Positions 1 to 6,643 are shown, counted from the first letter of the stretch. The stretch: DNA of 16,637 nt from an uncultured Hyphomicrobiales bacterium (GCA_903891395.1 CAITEM010000105.1:1-16637), one strand, 5' to 3'. The notes: generated by a model not told the origin, from the sequence alone. A program made the numbers and translations.

Positions 1-251
1 TGGATCTTGACCAGCCAAGCGTCGTATTCCGCGCCCTTGTGTCCGAGCGCCAGCAACTCCTCCAGCAGGATGGTGACCTTCACGCCATTCGGCGTGGCCA
101 GCGAATAAAGCTGCAAAGGATGCCGCCCGACCGGCAATTCCTTGTCATGCGTTGCGCCCGAAACCGGCCGGTTGATGCTGGCGAACCTGCCGCCGCTGGG
201 CTTGTCCCAGGTCCAGACCTTCGGCGGCGTGTAGGCGGGCGTGTCGCTCAT
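1..251 (-). CDS. yghU: Glutathione-dependent disulfide-bond oxidoreductase, YghU type (5' part only)
   Basis: This is the first 83 codons of a gene that runs off the left edge. The reading frame opens MSDTPAYTPPKVWTWDK and continues through INRPVSGATHDKELPVG, HPLQLYSL and TPNGVKVTILLEELLALG. From memory this is nearly identical to the N-terminus of E. coli YghU. That family is a Nu-class glutathione transferase that reduces disulfides and organic hydroperoxides with glutathione in the cytoplasm. The visible part holds the YghU-specific N-terminal extension and the start of the thioredoxin-fold domain; the helical C-terminal domain lies outside the window. The start ATG at 251-249 has an AGGAG ribosome-binding site about 8 bases upstream. 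The gene is divergent from the DUF429 gene. Two tandem small hairpins lie just before its ribosome-binding site. Family assignment is firm; physiological substrate is unknown. Confidence 0.9.
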   Translation of the reverse strand, partial: MSDTPAYTPPKVWTWDKPSGGRFASINRPVSGATHDKELPVGRHPLQLYSLATPNGVKVTILLEELLALGHKGAEYDAWLVKI

Positions 252-266
252 CTGCAATCTCCTGCT

Positions 267-300
267 GGCACCTTGAAGGTGCGCCGGCTTTCGGTGCCGG
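267..300 (-). promoter_or_regulatory. Tandem inverted repeats in the yghU leader
   Basis: Two inverted repeats stand side by side upstream of yghU. One is GCACCTT/AAGGTGC with a single central base (268-274 and 276-282). The other is CCGGC/GCCGG with a 7-base loop (284-288 and 296-300). The first ends about 6 bases before the AGGAG of yghU. They could be an operator for a dimeric regulator or mRNA hairpins near the ribosome-binding site. The sequence alone cannot decide which. No convincing -35/-10 pair was found in the rest of the 252-464 intergenic region. Confidence 0.35.
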
Positions 301-464
301 TGTTCTTACATAAACCTTCGTACGGTCTGGACAACTCCCAACATAGGGGTCCCATCTAAAATTGAATTTTTCGCCATCTCGAAGGTGGCCTCGCGTAGAA
401 TGCACGTGGCGCTGAACGTCGGTGTCGTGAAATAAATGTCCGCAGAACAATTGGACACACAGCC

Positions 465-1127
465 GTGGCGCGATATCTCGGTTTCGATGGCTTTCGCGGC
501 GGCTGGGTCATGGCCTGGATTGAGGACGATGGCCGCCATGGCTTCACCCACTCATCGAAGATCGCCGATCTGTTAGTGGGCCGCTTTGCGCGGGCGATGA
601 TCGATATTCCGATCGGGTTGCCAGAGCGTGACCGCCGATGCTGCGATCTGAGGGCGCGGAAACTGCTCGGTCCGAGCGTGTTTGTTGGCGTACGCAGGAG
701 TCTTCTGCTTCCTTTCGAGAAGTGTTCGGAAGCGAACGACTACTATTGGGCGCGAAGCGAACCCGGAATCTCGCTCCAGCTTTGGGGCATCAGAACGAAA
801 ATCAAAGAGGTGGACGAAATCGTCACGCCCGAGCTTCAGCCCTCTGTCTGCGAGACCCATCCGGAATTGATTTTTTGGTATCGCAATGACAGCAAGACGC
901 TGGCGAGCAAGAAATCGAAAGAGGGCCGTGACAAGCGGATCGAGCTTCTGAAGGGATGCGGCTTCGGCGAGATTGAACGCATGCTGGGGCAGAGGCGCGG
1001 CACCGGCATTGGCCGTGACGACCTGATCGACGCGTGTGCCTGCGCCGTTGCTGCGCGCGATTCAAAATCCAAGGTTGGTGACGATAAGCTTGATGCGCGG
1101 GGGCTGCGGATGGAGATATATTATTGA
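465..1127 (+). CDS. DUF429 family protein, predicted RNase H-fold nuclease
   Basis: The 220-residue product shows the DUF429 pattern. It has an N-terminal GFDGFRGGW (residues 6-14), MIDIPIGLPERDRRCCDLRA (45-64), an invariant-looking CETHPELIFW (129-138) and a C-terminal RDDLIDACACAVAAR (184-198). Asp8, Asp47, Glu130 and Asp186/Asp189 are the acidic positions expected for a metal-dependent RNase H-like fold. The family is classed as a predicted nuclease, and no substrate is established. The start is GTG at 465, because the conserved GFDG strand follows directly and no in-frame ATG precedes it. No clear Shine-Dalgarno is seen. The gene is divergent from yghU. By eye its base composition is less GC-biased than that of the genes to the right, which may indicate a later acquisition. 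The family call is good; nuclease activity is inference. Confidence 0.8.
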   Translation: MARYLGFDGFRGGWVMAWIEDDGRHGFTHSSKIADLLVGRFARAMIDIPIGLPERDRRCCDLRARKLLGPSVFVGVRRSLLLPFEKCSEANDYYWARSEPGISLQLWGIRTKIKEVDEIVTPELQPSVCETHPELIFWYRNDSKTLASKKSKEGRDKRIELLKGCGFGEIERMLGQRRGTGIGRDDLIDACACAVAARDSKSKVGDDKLDARGLRMEIYY

Positions 1128-1166
1128 GGCAACCGGTTGCGCGGTTTGCCCAAGAGGGGGCGTTTC

Positions 1167-1436
1167 ATGCACATGCTCTTCGTCATCATCGGCGGAACGC
1201 TTCTTCTCACGGTGTTCTGCCTGTTCGGACGGCTGTGGGGCGCGGACATGTCGGCGCTGGCGCCGGCAGCGAAGGCGTTCATCCCGGTCTGGTTCATCGT
1301 CACGGCGGTCAACATGTACATCGGCGTCACGCGCGCCGGTTACACCGTGATGGACGAACTGCCGATCCTCGTGCTGGTTTTCGCCGTGCCGGCCGCCATC
1401 GCCGCCATCGTCATCTGGCAGTTCGCCAAAGGCTGA
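1167..1436 (+). CDS. Small conserved integral membrane protein, function unknown
   Basis: The 89-residue product begins MHMLFVIIGGTLLLTVFCLFG and is almost wholly hydrophobic. Three probable membrane segments lie at about residues 3-21, 35-53 and 65-86, separated by the short polar stretches GRLWGADM and GVTRAGYTVMDE. ATG 1167 is preferred over an upstream TTG at 1137, because AAGAGGGGG sits about 7 bases before it and the first membrane helix starts there. The gene follows the DUF429 gene by 39 bases and could share its transcript. From memory, similar proteins of about 90 residues are common as hypotheticals in Bradyrhizobium relatives. I know of no function. Confidence 0.75.
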   Translation: MHMLFVIIGGTLLLTVFCLFGRLWGADMSALAPAAKAFIPVWFIVTAVNMYIGVTRAGYTVMDELPILVLVFAVPAAIAAIVIWQFAKG

Positions 1437-1476
1437 TGACGCCGGCCGGTTGCTTCCAGCCCATGCGGCAGCGGCC

Positions 1477-1506
1477 TTTACAATCCGTTCTTGTTCTTGT
1501 TATGTT
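1477..1506 (+). promoter_or_regulatory. Possible sigma-70-type promoter of the 2H-phosphoesterase gene
   Basis: A TTTACA box (1477-1482) is followed after 18 bases by TATGTT (1501-1506), a fair match to -35/-10 elements. It lies about 20 bases before the ATG at 1528, in the only AT-richer part of this gap. This is pattern matching only. Confidence 0.3.
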
Positions 1507-1527
1507 CTCATATCCTGAGTGCGTGAC

Positions 1528-2103
1528 ATGTCCGAGCAACAGCTCTGTTTTCCATTTGAAGCGTCGTTAGATCGCTTGTTTTTCGCGATTTTGTCGCCGC
1601 CGGAAGCTGCCGCACAAATCGCGGAGCCCATTCGGTGCCTCCGGGCCGAACACGGGTTGAAGGGGTGGGCGATCGGGCCGGAGCGACTGCATATTTCCTT
1701 GCACGGTTTGGGCGATCATCCGCGTCTGCCGAAAACTTTGATCGAGCAAGCGCAAGCGGTTGGAGCCTCCGTTGCGATGGCGCCGTTCGACGTGGTGTTC
1801 GACCGCGCGGTGAGTTTCAACAGAACGGACAGGCCGCCGCCGGTCGTTTTACGCCCGAGCAATGACCCGACGGCGCTCGTGACGTTTCACCGTCGTATTG
1901 GTGACGCGATGAGAAAAACGGGACTGTGCCGCCAGGTTACGTCGCGGTTTACGCCGCACATCACGTTGCTTTACGACCACCATGTCGTGAAGGAGCGGAG
2001 CATCGAAGCAGTTCGTTTCAAGGTGCGCGATTTTGCGCTCGTGCACAGTCTTCTCGGACGTAGCCGCTACATCGAGTTGGCGCGCTGGCCGCTGCGCGAC
2101 TAG
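1528..2103 (+). CDS. 2'-5' RNA ligase / 2H phosphoesterase family protein (ThpR-like)
   Basis: The 191-residue product has the two signature histidine motifs of the 2H superfamily: LHISLHGLG (H55-x-S57) and FTPHITLLYD (H144-x-T146). These line a catalytic cleft made of two similar lobes. Bacterial members act as RNA 2',3'-cyclic phosphodiesterases and were first described as 2'-5' RNA ligases; the natural substrate is uncertain. Length is normal for the family. ATG 1528 (MSEQQLCFPF) is chosen, but a GTG at 1519 adding three residues is possible and the ribosome-binding site is weak for both. The gene converges on the oxygenase gene, with a GC hairpin between the two stops. Confidence 0.85.
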   Translation: MSEQQLCFPFEASLDRLFFAILSPPEAAAQIAEPIRCLRAEHGLKGWAIGPERLHISLHGLGDHPRLPKTLIEQAQAVGASVAMAPFDVVFDRAVSFNRTDRPPPVVLRPSNDPTALVTFHRRIGDAMRKTGLCRQVTSRFTPHITLLYDHHVVKERSIEAVRFKVRDFALVHSLLGRSRYIELARWPLRD

Positions 2104-2125
2104 GCGCCGGCCATGGACCGGCGCC
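2103..2125. terminator. GC-rich hairpin between two convergent genes
   Basis: A perfect 8-base inverted repeat GGCGCCGG/CCGGCGCC (2103-2110 and 2118-2125) with a 7-base loop begins at the stop codon of the 2H-phosphoesterase gene. It lies 14 bases from the stop of the convergent oxygenase gene. The position fits a bidirectional terminator, but neither side has a clear T tract. Confidence 0.4.
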
Positions 2126-2138
2126 GGAGTTTCGCGGG

Positions 2139-3122
2139 CTAGCCGGCTAAGTTCGCCGCAATGCGCTGTTGCAGATAATCGTGCGCGGTGATCGGGTCGT
2201 AGAGCTTGGCAGGGCCCTGGATGATGGCGTCCTTGTTGGCCTGGCAGAAGAACGGCAGCGAGTAGCGCGGCCCGAGATACTCGTCGGCGCGGGGCATGCG
2301 CACGCGATGCAGCGTCGACAGCAATTTGTCGTCGCTCCAGCGCATCAGCATGTCGCCGATATTGCAGGTAATGACGCCGGGCGCCGGCGGCACGTCGGTC
2401 CATTCCAGTTCGCCGGCCTCTTTGCCGGGACAAAGTTGCAGTCCGCCTTGTCCGGTGCGTTGATGCAGCAGCGTCAGGCAGTCGAAGTCGGTATGAGCGC
2501 CGGCGCGCCAGCCGGTGAAGTCGTCCGGCTTGGCGTTTTCCATCGGCATGTAGTGCAGCAGCCGCAACGTGCTCTGATATTCCGGTGAATTCGGATCGTG
2601 GCAGTCGGTGAAGAAGTCCGGCGCGAAGCCGAGCTTCAGCGCAAAGCACGACAGTACTTTCATGCCGACCGCCCAGTTGGCGCGTTCGAAGGCGAGCATC
2701 GCCGCCTTGAAGCCGGGCAGGTCGTTGCCGCTCGGCCATAGGCCCGGCATGCGCGGCACGGTGATCTGGTAGGATTCCTTGTTGTCGGCGGTGCCGGTCG
2801 ACGGCCGCACCTGGCTCTTGTATTCCCAGCCGGTGTTGGTGCCCTTGCCGAGCGGCATCTTGGCTTTGGTGTCGTGCGGCAGATCGAAGAACTTCGCCGT
2901 CATGTCGAAGGCCTCGTCGACCTGTTCCTGCGGAATGCCGTGATTGATGAGCTGGAAGAACCCGATTTCGGTCGAAGCCTGCCAGAGCTGGTCGGCGATC
3001 TCGGCTTTGCGGGCTTCGAAGTTGGACAGGTCGATGCGGGGAACGTCGCGGGCTTTGGTCTTGCCCATGCCGCCGAAGGTCTGTTCCTTTTTGAGTTCGG
3101 CGAGGCCGTAAGCTGTGTTCAT
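2139..3122 (-). CDS. Isopenicillin N synthase-type 2-oxoglutarate/Fe(II)-dependent dioxygenase
   Basis: The 327-residue product has both halves of this family. The N-terminal DIOX_N region runs from VPRIDLSNF (27-35) through GFFQLINHGIP (54-64) to the Gly/Lys-rich turn. The C-terminal double-stranded beta-helix carries the iron ligands H210 and D212 (AGAHTDFDCLTLL) and H272 (STLHRV). RYSLPFF (287, 289) gives the Arg/Ser pair that binds 2-oxoglutarate. Such enzymes hydroxylate, desaturate or cyclise small molecules; the substrate cannot be read from the sequence. The start at 3122 is fixed by GGAG 6 bases upstream (3132-3129). In-frame ATGs further upstream (3134, 3302) lack such a site and would add unrelated residues. 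No biosynthetic partner genes are adjacent, so a role in catabolism or a stand-alone modification is as likely as antibiotic-type synthesis. A 13-base inverted repeat lies in its upstream region. Confidence 0.88.
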   Translation of the reverse strand: MNTAYGLAELKKEQTFGGMGKTKARDVPRIDLSNFEARKAEIADQLWQASTEIGFFQLINHGIPQEQVDEAFDMTAKFFDLPHDTKAKMPLGKGTNTGWEYKSQVRPSTGTADNKESYQITVPRMPGLWPSGNDLPGFKAAMLAFERANWAVGMKVLSCFALKLGFAPDFFTDCHDPNSPEYQSTLRLLHYMPMENAKPDDFTGWRAGAHTDFDCLTLLHQRTGQGGLQLCPGKEAGELEWTDVPPAPGVITCNIGDMLMRWSDDKLLSTLHRVRMPRADEYLGPRYSLPFFCQANKDAIIQGPAKLYDPITAHDYLQQRIAANLAG

Positions 3123-3149
3123 TGTCGTCTCCATTGATGATTGCGGGGA

Positions 3150-3223
3150 CAACGATCGAACGGTGTTTTGGCCGGGTCGAGTGAAGGTCGGTGCCGGCCG
3201 CAGAACGAAACGTTCGATCTTTG
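3150..3223 (-). promoter_or_regulatory. Inverted repeat pair upstream of the oxygenase gene
   Basis: CAACGATCGAACG (3150-3162) recurs in inverted orientation as CGTTCGATCTTTG (3211-3223), matching at 12 of 13 positions. The centres are about 61 bases apart, close to six helical turns. Both copies lie within about 100 bases upstream of the start codon, in the largest intergenic region of the window (3123-3358). They could be paired operator half-sites for a regulator that loops DNA. No other function is evident in this gap apart from the hairpin at 3319-3342. Confidence 0.35.
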
Positions 3224-3318
3224 CCGAGCAATGTCCTGGGTACGAAAAACCCTGACCGCTTCTACTCACCGCCAATAAACTAAATGCGGCGCGCCGAGGC
3301 AAGCCGATAAGTTAGGCA

Positions 3319-3342
3319 GGCCTGCGCAAAAACGTGCAGGCC
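3319..3342 (-). terminator. Hairpin downstream of the duplicated-unit protein gene
   Basis: GGCCTGCGC (3319-3327) pairs with GTGCAGGCC (3334-3342) through 9 base pairs, one of them G-T, around the loop AAAAAC. It begins 16 bases beyond the stop codon of the minus-strand gene. This is a plausible factor-independent terminator, but no long T tract follows on the minus strand. Confidence 0.45.
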
Positions 3343-3358
3343 GCGGACTCGACGCGCG

Positions 3359-4489
3359 TTATGCGTAAGACGTCATGGTCGGCGCCGACGCCTGGCTCAA
3401 GATGCTTTGCATCGCCTGCGTGCTGCGATAGCTCGCGATCAACTGATTGGCGAACTGGTCATTCAGGCCGAGCGCCGATTTTTCCTCGGTGCTCATATTG
3501 GCGTATTGCTGCAGCATGGCGAGGCTGCCCGAGCCGCTGCCATCCGAACTGTTGACGGCACTGAGAATGCTGGTGCGGTTGCGCTGGTCGAGTTCGGCCT
3601 TTGCCCCGCGAATTTCTTCCGCGGAAAATTGCGAGCCCTGATTGAGCGCGACCGCCGCCAGCGTCCGGTTGTCGAAGTTCGACAGGTCCGCCTGCTGGCC
3701 GACCTTGCGGGACGTGCTGAAGACCAGTTCCGTGCCGTTGTCCTTGGCGGCGTTGATCTGGTCGTCGAGCATGGCGCGCGCTTTGGCGGCGACGCTGTCG
3801 ATGCTGGCATCCGCGCCGGTCGTGCTGCTGGCGGTCGGGCTGTCGAGCAGCGCCCGCACCGGATCGTCGGCATTGCCGGTATCGGGTGCGGTACCGGGCG
3901 AGAGTTTAGCCGCGGCCGCGCCGTCGACCAAAGCCTGATGCTGGGACAGCCACGCCGGCGTGGCGCGTTCATCGGCGCCGGCCTGGTTCATGTAATTGAG
4001 CGCCGCGTCGTAGAGGCTGGCATAGTCGCCATTGTGGCGCGCGATGACGACCTGAGGCGAGATTGCATCGTTGAAACGGGATTGCAGTTCCTTGGTGGCG
4101 GCGGCGGTCTCGTCGGCGCTGAACAAGCTCCCGGTGTTCGACGCCACCGCCGACAGCGTGGCGCGGCTTTGCCCGCTCAGATCGACGGCGGTCTGGCCGT
4201 CGAGCTGGGCGGAGGCAATGCCAAGATCCTTGTATTGCTGGTCGAACCAGGCGCGGGCCTTGGTCGCCAACGTCGCCGCCGGTGCTTGCGAATCCGCGAC
4301 AGAATCCGCCAGGCTGGCGAGATAGGCTTTGGCGTCGTCGGACAAAGTGACATTGGTCGAGGCCTGCGCCACTGTCGACGATACTTCGCCGAGCACTTGG
4401 GCAAGGCTCGTCGTGCCTGTGCCGGTCGGGGCGCTGTTGTCCGAGATGTAGGTCAGCAGTGACGGTAGATTGATCCCGATGGTGGACAC
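3359..4489 (-). CDS. Hypothetical Ala/Ser-rich protein with an internal duplication
   Basis: I do not recognise a named family. The 376-residue product starts MSTIGINLPSLLTYISDN and is rich in Ala, Ser, Thr, Asp and Gln, with no signal peptide, membrane segment or cysteine. It contains two related units. One runs from KARAWFDQQY (about 77) to ELQSRFNDAI (143); the other runs from KARAMLDDQI (about 236) to ELDQRNRTSI (308). Both carry the core DLS-x-x-x-R-x-TL-x-AVA/V-x-N-x-GS-x-FSA-(D/E)-E. A weaker tail similarity (LYDAALNYMNQAG versus MLQQYANMSTEE) suggests that each unit is about 115 residues. VTLSDDAKAYLASLA (47-61) precedes the first unit. The GTG start at 4489 is supported by AGAGG about 8 bases upstream; upstream codons lack such a site. 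The gene is divergent from the ArsC-like gene. From memory, similar proteins occur as hypotheticals in Bradyrhizobium. Confidence 0.75.
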   Translation of the reverse strand: MSTIGINLPSLLTYISDNSAPTGTGTTSLAQVLGEVSSTVAQASTNVTLSDDAKAYLASLADSVADSQAPAATLATKARAWFDQQYKDLGIASAQLDGQTAVDLSGQSRATLSAVASNTGSLFSADETAAATKELQSRFNDAISPQVVIARHNGDYASLYDAALNYMNQAGADERATPAWLSQHQALVDGAAAAKLSPGTAPDTGNADDPVRALLDSPTASSTTGADASIDSVAAKARAMLDDQINAAKDNGTELVFSTSRKVGQQADLSNFDNRTLAAVALNQGSQFSAEEIRGAKAELDQRNRTSILSAVNSSDGSGSGSLAMLQQYANMSTEEKSALGLNDQFANQLIASYRSTQAMQSILSQASAPTMTSYA

Positions 4490-4670
4490 AGGCGAACCTC
4501 TGGCGTGGCTGGTCACCCTGAGCTTGCAGAACCTGTGCCATTCAAACCCCGTTAAAACGAGGCTTTCTCGTCCGAGGGCAGGGGACATTCTCGCTGCGCC
4601 CGGCAAAATTTGCTTGGTTTGGGCAAAGCCGGTCCCTACGGTCTGTCGTCACGTAAGGCGCGGAGGAACG

Positions 4671-5024
4671 ATGGCGGTCACGATCTACGGCATCAAGAAC
4701 TGCGACACCATGAAGAAGGCGCGTGCCTTCCTCGACAAACAGGGCGTCGCTTACGCCTTCCATGACTACAAGTCCGCCGGCATCGAGCGCGAGCGCCTGG
4801 AGCGTTGGGCGAAGAAAGTTGGCTGGGAAGTGTTGCTCAACCGCGCCGGCACCACGTTCAAGAAACTTCTGGACAAGGACAAAGAAGGTCTCACGGAGAA
4901 GAAGGCTATCGCCTTGATGCTGGCGCAGCCCTCGATGATCAAGCGCCCCGTGCTCGATCTTGGCGGCGGCAAGCTGCTCGTCGGCTTCAAGCCGGAAGAA
5001 TACAAAGTTGCATCGCAGCAATAA
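4671..5024 (+). CDS. YffB/Spx-type ArsC-fold protein
   Basis: The 117-residue product is a full-length member of the ArsC/Spx/YffB thioredoxin-like family. It has IYGIKNCDTMKKARAFLD at 5-22, the GTTFKKL segment near 61, and the C-terminal MIKRPVLDLGGGKLLVGF. Cys11 is the only active-site cysteine: Met14 stands where redox Spx proteins have a second Cys, and the CGTSRN motif of true plasmid-type arsenate reductases is absent. A role in arsenate resistance is therefore unlikely, although automated annotation often says 'arsenate reductase'. YffB-like proteins bind or use glutathione, and the function is open. ATG 4671 has GGAGG 5 bases upstream. The gene is divergent from the duplicated-unit protein gene across about 180 bases in which I see no clear promoter. 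Confidence 0.87.
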   Translation: MAVTIYGIKNCDTMKKARAFLDKQGVAYAFHDYKSAGIERERLERWAKKVGWEVLLNRAGTTFKKLLDKDKEGLTEKKAIALMLAQPSMIKRPVLDLGGGKLLVGFKPEEYKVASQQ

Positions 5025-5166
5025 CGCGACCTTCGGAAGCGTGGGCCGAACCTTCGACGCAAGAGATATTTCCTGCCTGTGAACTTTACGTTGTTGCCGG
5101 GGCTATTTTGTCGCAGCATGGCTGTCGGCCAAGCTCAGCCGAAGCCCGTCAACACCGGACAATCCC

Positions 5167-6495
5167 ATGGCCAACAAAGCCGTTCCCGCCGTCGCTGTGC
5201 GCGCGCCGCATCAAGCCTGGTACAAAGTGCTGTATATTCAGGTTCTCATCGCGATCGCGTTGGGCGTGGTGATTGGGCATTTCTTTCCAGATACGGGCAA
5301 GGAACTGAAGCCACTCGGTGACGGTTTTATCTCGCTGATCAAAATGATGATCGCGCCGGTAATCTTCTGCACCGTCGTTCACGGCATTTCCTCGATGGGC
5401 GACCTGCGGCGGGTCGGCCGCGTCGGCGCCAAAACCTTGCTGTATTTCGAGGTCGTCTCGAGCGTGGCTTTGCTGATCGGTCTTCTGATCGGCGAACTCG
5501 TGCATCCGGGCACCGGTTTCAACATCGATCCCGCCAGTCTCGATCCCAAGGCGGTGGCGGGTTACGTGACCAAAGCGAAGGAAGACGGCATCGTTGCGCA
5601 CCTGCTGGCGATCATTCCCGATTCCTATTTCGGCGCGCTGGCACGGGGCGATCTGCTGCAGGTGCTGCTGGTCGCGATCTTGTCCGGCTTTGCCATCGCC
5701 TATTTGGGCAAGGTCGGCGAGTCCATCGCGGCGGCGATCGATGCGGCGGCCAAGGTATTCTTCGGCATCATCCGCATCATCGTGCGCGTGGCGCCGATCG
5801 GCGCTTTCGGCGCCATGGCCTTCACCGTCGGCGCTTATGGTCTCGGCTCGCTGGTCAATCTTGCGGCGCTGATCGGTACGTTCTATCTGACCAGCATTCT
5901 GTTCGTGCTGCTCGTGCTGGGCGGCATCGCCCGGCTGGCCGGCTTCTCGATCCTGCGCTTCATTGGCTACATCAAGGACGAATTGCTGATCGTGCTCGGC
6001 ACCAGTTCGTCCGAAACCGTGCTGCCGCAAATGATCCAGAAGATGGAACGGCTCGGCGCCTCGCGCGGCGTGGTCGGCCTGGTGATCCCGACCGGCTACA
6101 GCTTCAATCTCGACGGCACCAACATCTATATGACTCTGGCGACGCTGTTCTTGGCGCAAGCCACCAACACGCATCTCACGCTGTCGCAGGAACTGGGTAT
6201 CCTGGTGATCGCGATGATTACCTCGAAGGGCGCTTCCGGCGTCACCGGCGCGGGCTTCGTGACGCTGGCGGCGACATTGTCGATCGTGCCCGATATTCCG
6301 ATCCAGTCGCTGGCGATCTTGGTCGGCATCGACAAGTTCATGAGCGAGTGCCGCGCGCTGACCAATTTGATTGGCAACGGCGTCGCCACCATCGTGATCA
6401 GCCGATGGGAGGGCGAACTGGATGCGGACAAGCTGCACAGCGCCATGGCGCATCCGGTCGCGCTGGGCGAGGAAATGGAGCGCATGCCGGCGTGA
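5167..6495 (+). CDS. dctA: C4-dicarboxylate:cation symporter DctA
   Basis: The 442-residue product matches the DAACS transporter family throughout. It has the re-entrant serine motif SSSETVLPQMI (about 280-290), NLDGTNIYMTLA in the sodium/substrate region (about 317-328) and TSKGASGVTGAGFVTLAATL (about 351-370). These motifs are typical of DctA, which takes up succinate, fumarate and malate across the inner membrane. The N-terminus (YKVLYIQVLIAIALGVVIGHFFP) begins the first of about eight helices. In rhizobia dctA is usually activated by DctB/DctD with sigma-54. Neither regulatory gene is in the window, and I do not find a convincing TGGCAC-N5-TTGC element in the 142 bases upstream. The ribosome-binding site is weak (GGA). 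A flavin reductase remnant follows 13 bases after the stop. Confidence 0.95.
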   Translation: MANKAVPAVAVRAPHQAWYKVLYIQVLIAIALGVVIGHFFPDTGKELKPLGDGFISLIKMMIAPVIFCTVVHGISSMGDLRRVGRVGAKTLLYFEVVSSVALLIGLLIGELVHPGTGFNIDPASLDPKAVAGYVTKAKEDGIVAHLLAIIPDSYFGALARGDLLQVLLVAILSGFAIAYLGKVGESIAAAIDAAAKVFFGIIRIIVRVAPIGAFGAMAFTVGAYGLGSLVNLAALIGTFYLTSILFVLLVLGGIARLAGFSILRFIGYIKDELLIVLGTSSSETVLPQMIQKMERLGASRGVVGLVIPTGYSFNLDGTNIYMTLATLFLAQATNTHLTLSQELGILVIAMITSKGASGVTGAGFVTLAATLSIVPDIPIQSLAILVGIDKFMSECRALTNLIGNGVATIVISRWEGELDADKLHSAMAHPVALGEEMERMPA

Positions 6496-6508
6496 GCCGG
6501 ATGCGCCG

Positions 6509-6643
6509 ATGAAAGCCTACAAGAAACGCGACTTCCCTGTTGCCGACATCCGGCGCTTTCTCGAGCCCGGTCCCGTCGTGCTGGTCAGCCCGGTGCACAA
6601 GGGCGAGCGCAACATCATGACGCCAAAGCTCCGCGCGGCTTGA
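6509..6643 (+). pseudogene. Remnant of a flavin reductase family gene
   Basis: A 44-codon frame starts 13 bases after dctA. It reads MKAYKKRDFPVADIRRFLEP, then GPVVLVSPVHKGERNIMT, then PKLRAA and stop. From memory, the first 38 residues match the N-terminus of flavoredoxin-like, FMN-binding flavin reductase family proteins of about 190 residues (typically MK-x-Y-x-K-x-DFPV ... FLEPGP-V-LV ... NIMT-MGW). The similarity ends at NIMT, and the rest of the domain, including the flavin site, is missing. The last six residues may be the original C-terminus joined by an internal deletion. No further homologous coding sequence is seen before prfC. A non-functional remnant is the best reading; a functional micro-protein is much less likely. 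Confidence 0.7.

Noticed and set aside
306..551. An 81-codon minus-strand open frame between yghU and the DUF429 gene, overlapping the latter's start
   Set aside because: It overlaps the conserved N-terminus of DUF429, has no ribosome-binding site and resembles no family; it is most likely chance coding.
1849..3231. A 460-codon minus-strand open frame in another frame of the oxygenase gene
   Set aside because: The oxygenase frame carries all family motifs; the alternative frame is Arg/Ala/Gly-rich without motifs.
3407..4462. A 351-codon plus-strand open frame antisense to the duplicated-unit protein
   Set aside because: Neither strand has a named family. The minus frame has a supported start, a downstream hairpin and an internal repeat with conserved residues, while the plus product is an Arg/Gly/Val-rich antisense pattern.
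5025..5166. A sigma-54 promoter expected upstream of rhizobial dctA
   Set aside because: TGGCTGTCGGCCAAGC near 5119 looks similar at first, but the GC element is one base too far from the GG element and the -12 box lacks TTGC.
5149..6453. A 434-codon minus-strand open frame antisense to dctA
   Set aside because: dctA is unmistakable on the plus strand; the antisense product is a low-complexity Asp/Arg/Gln/His string.
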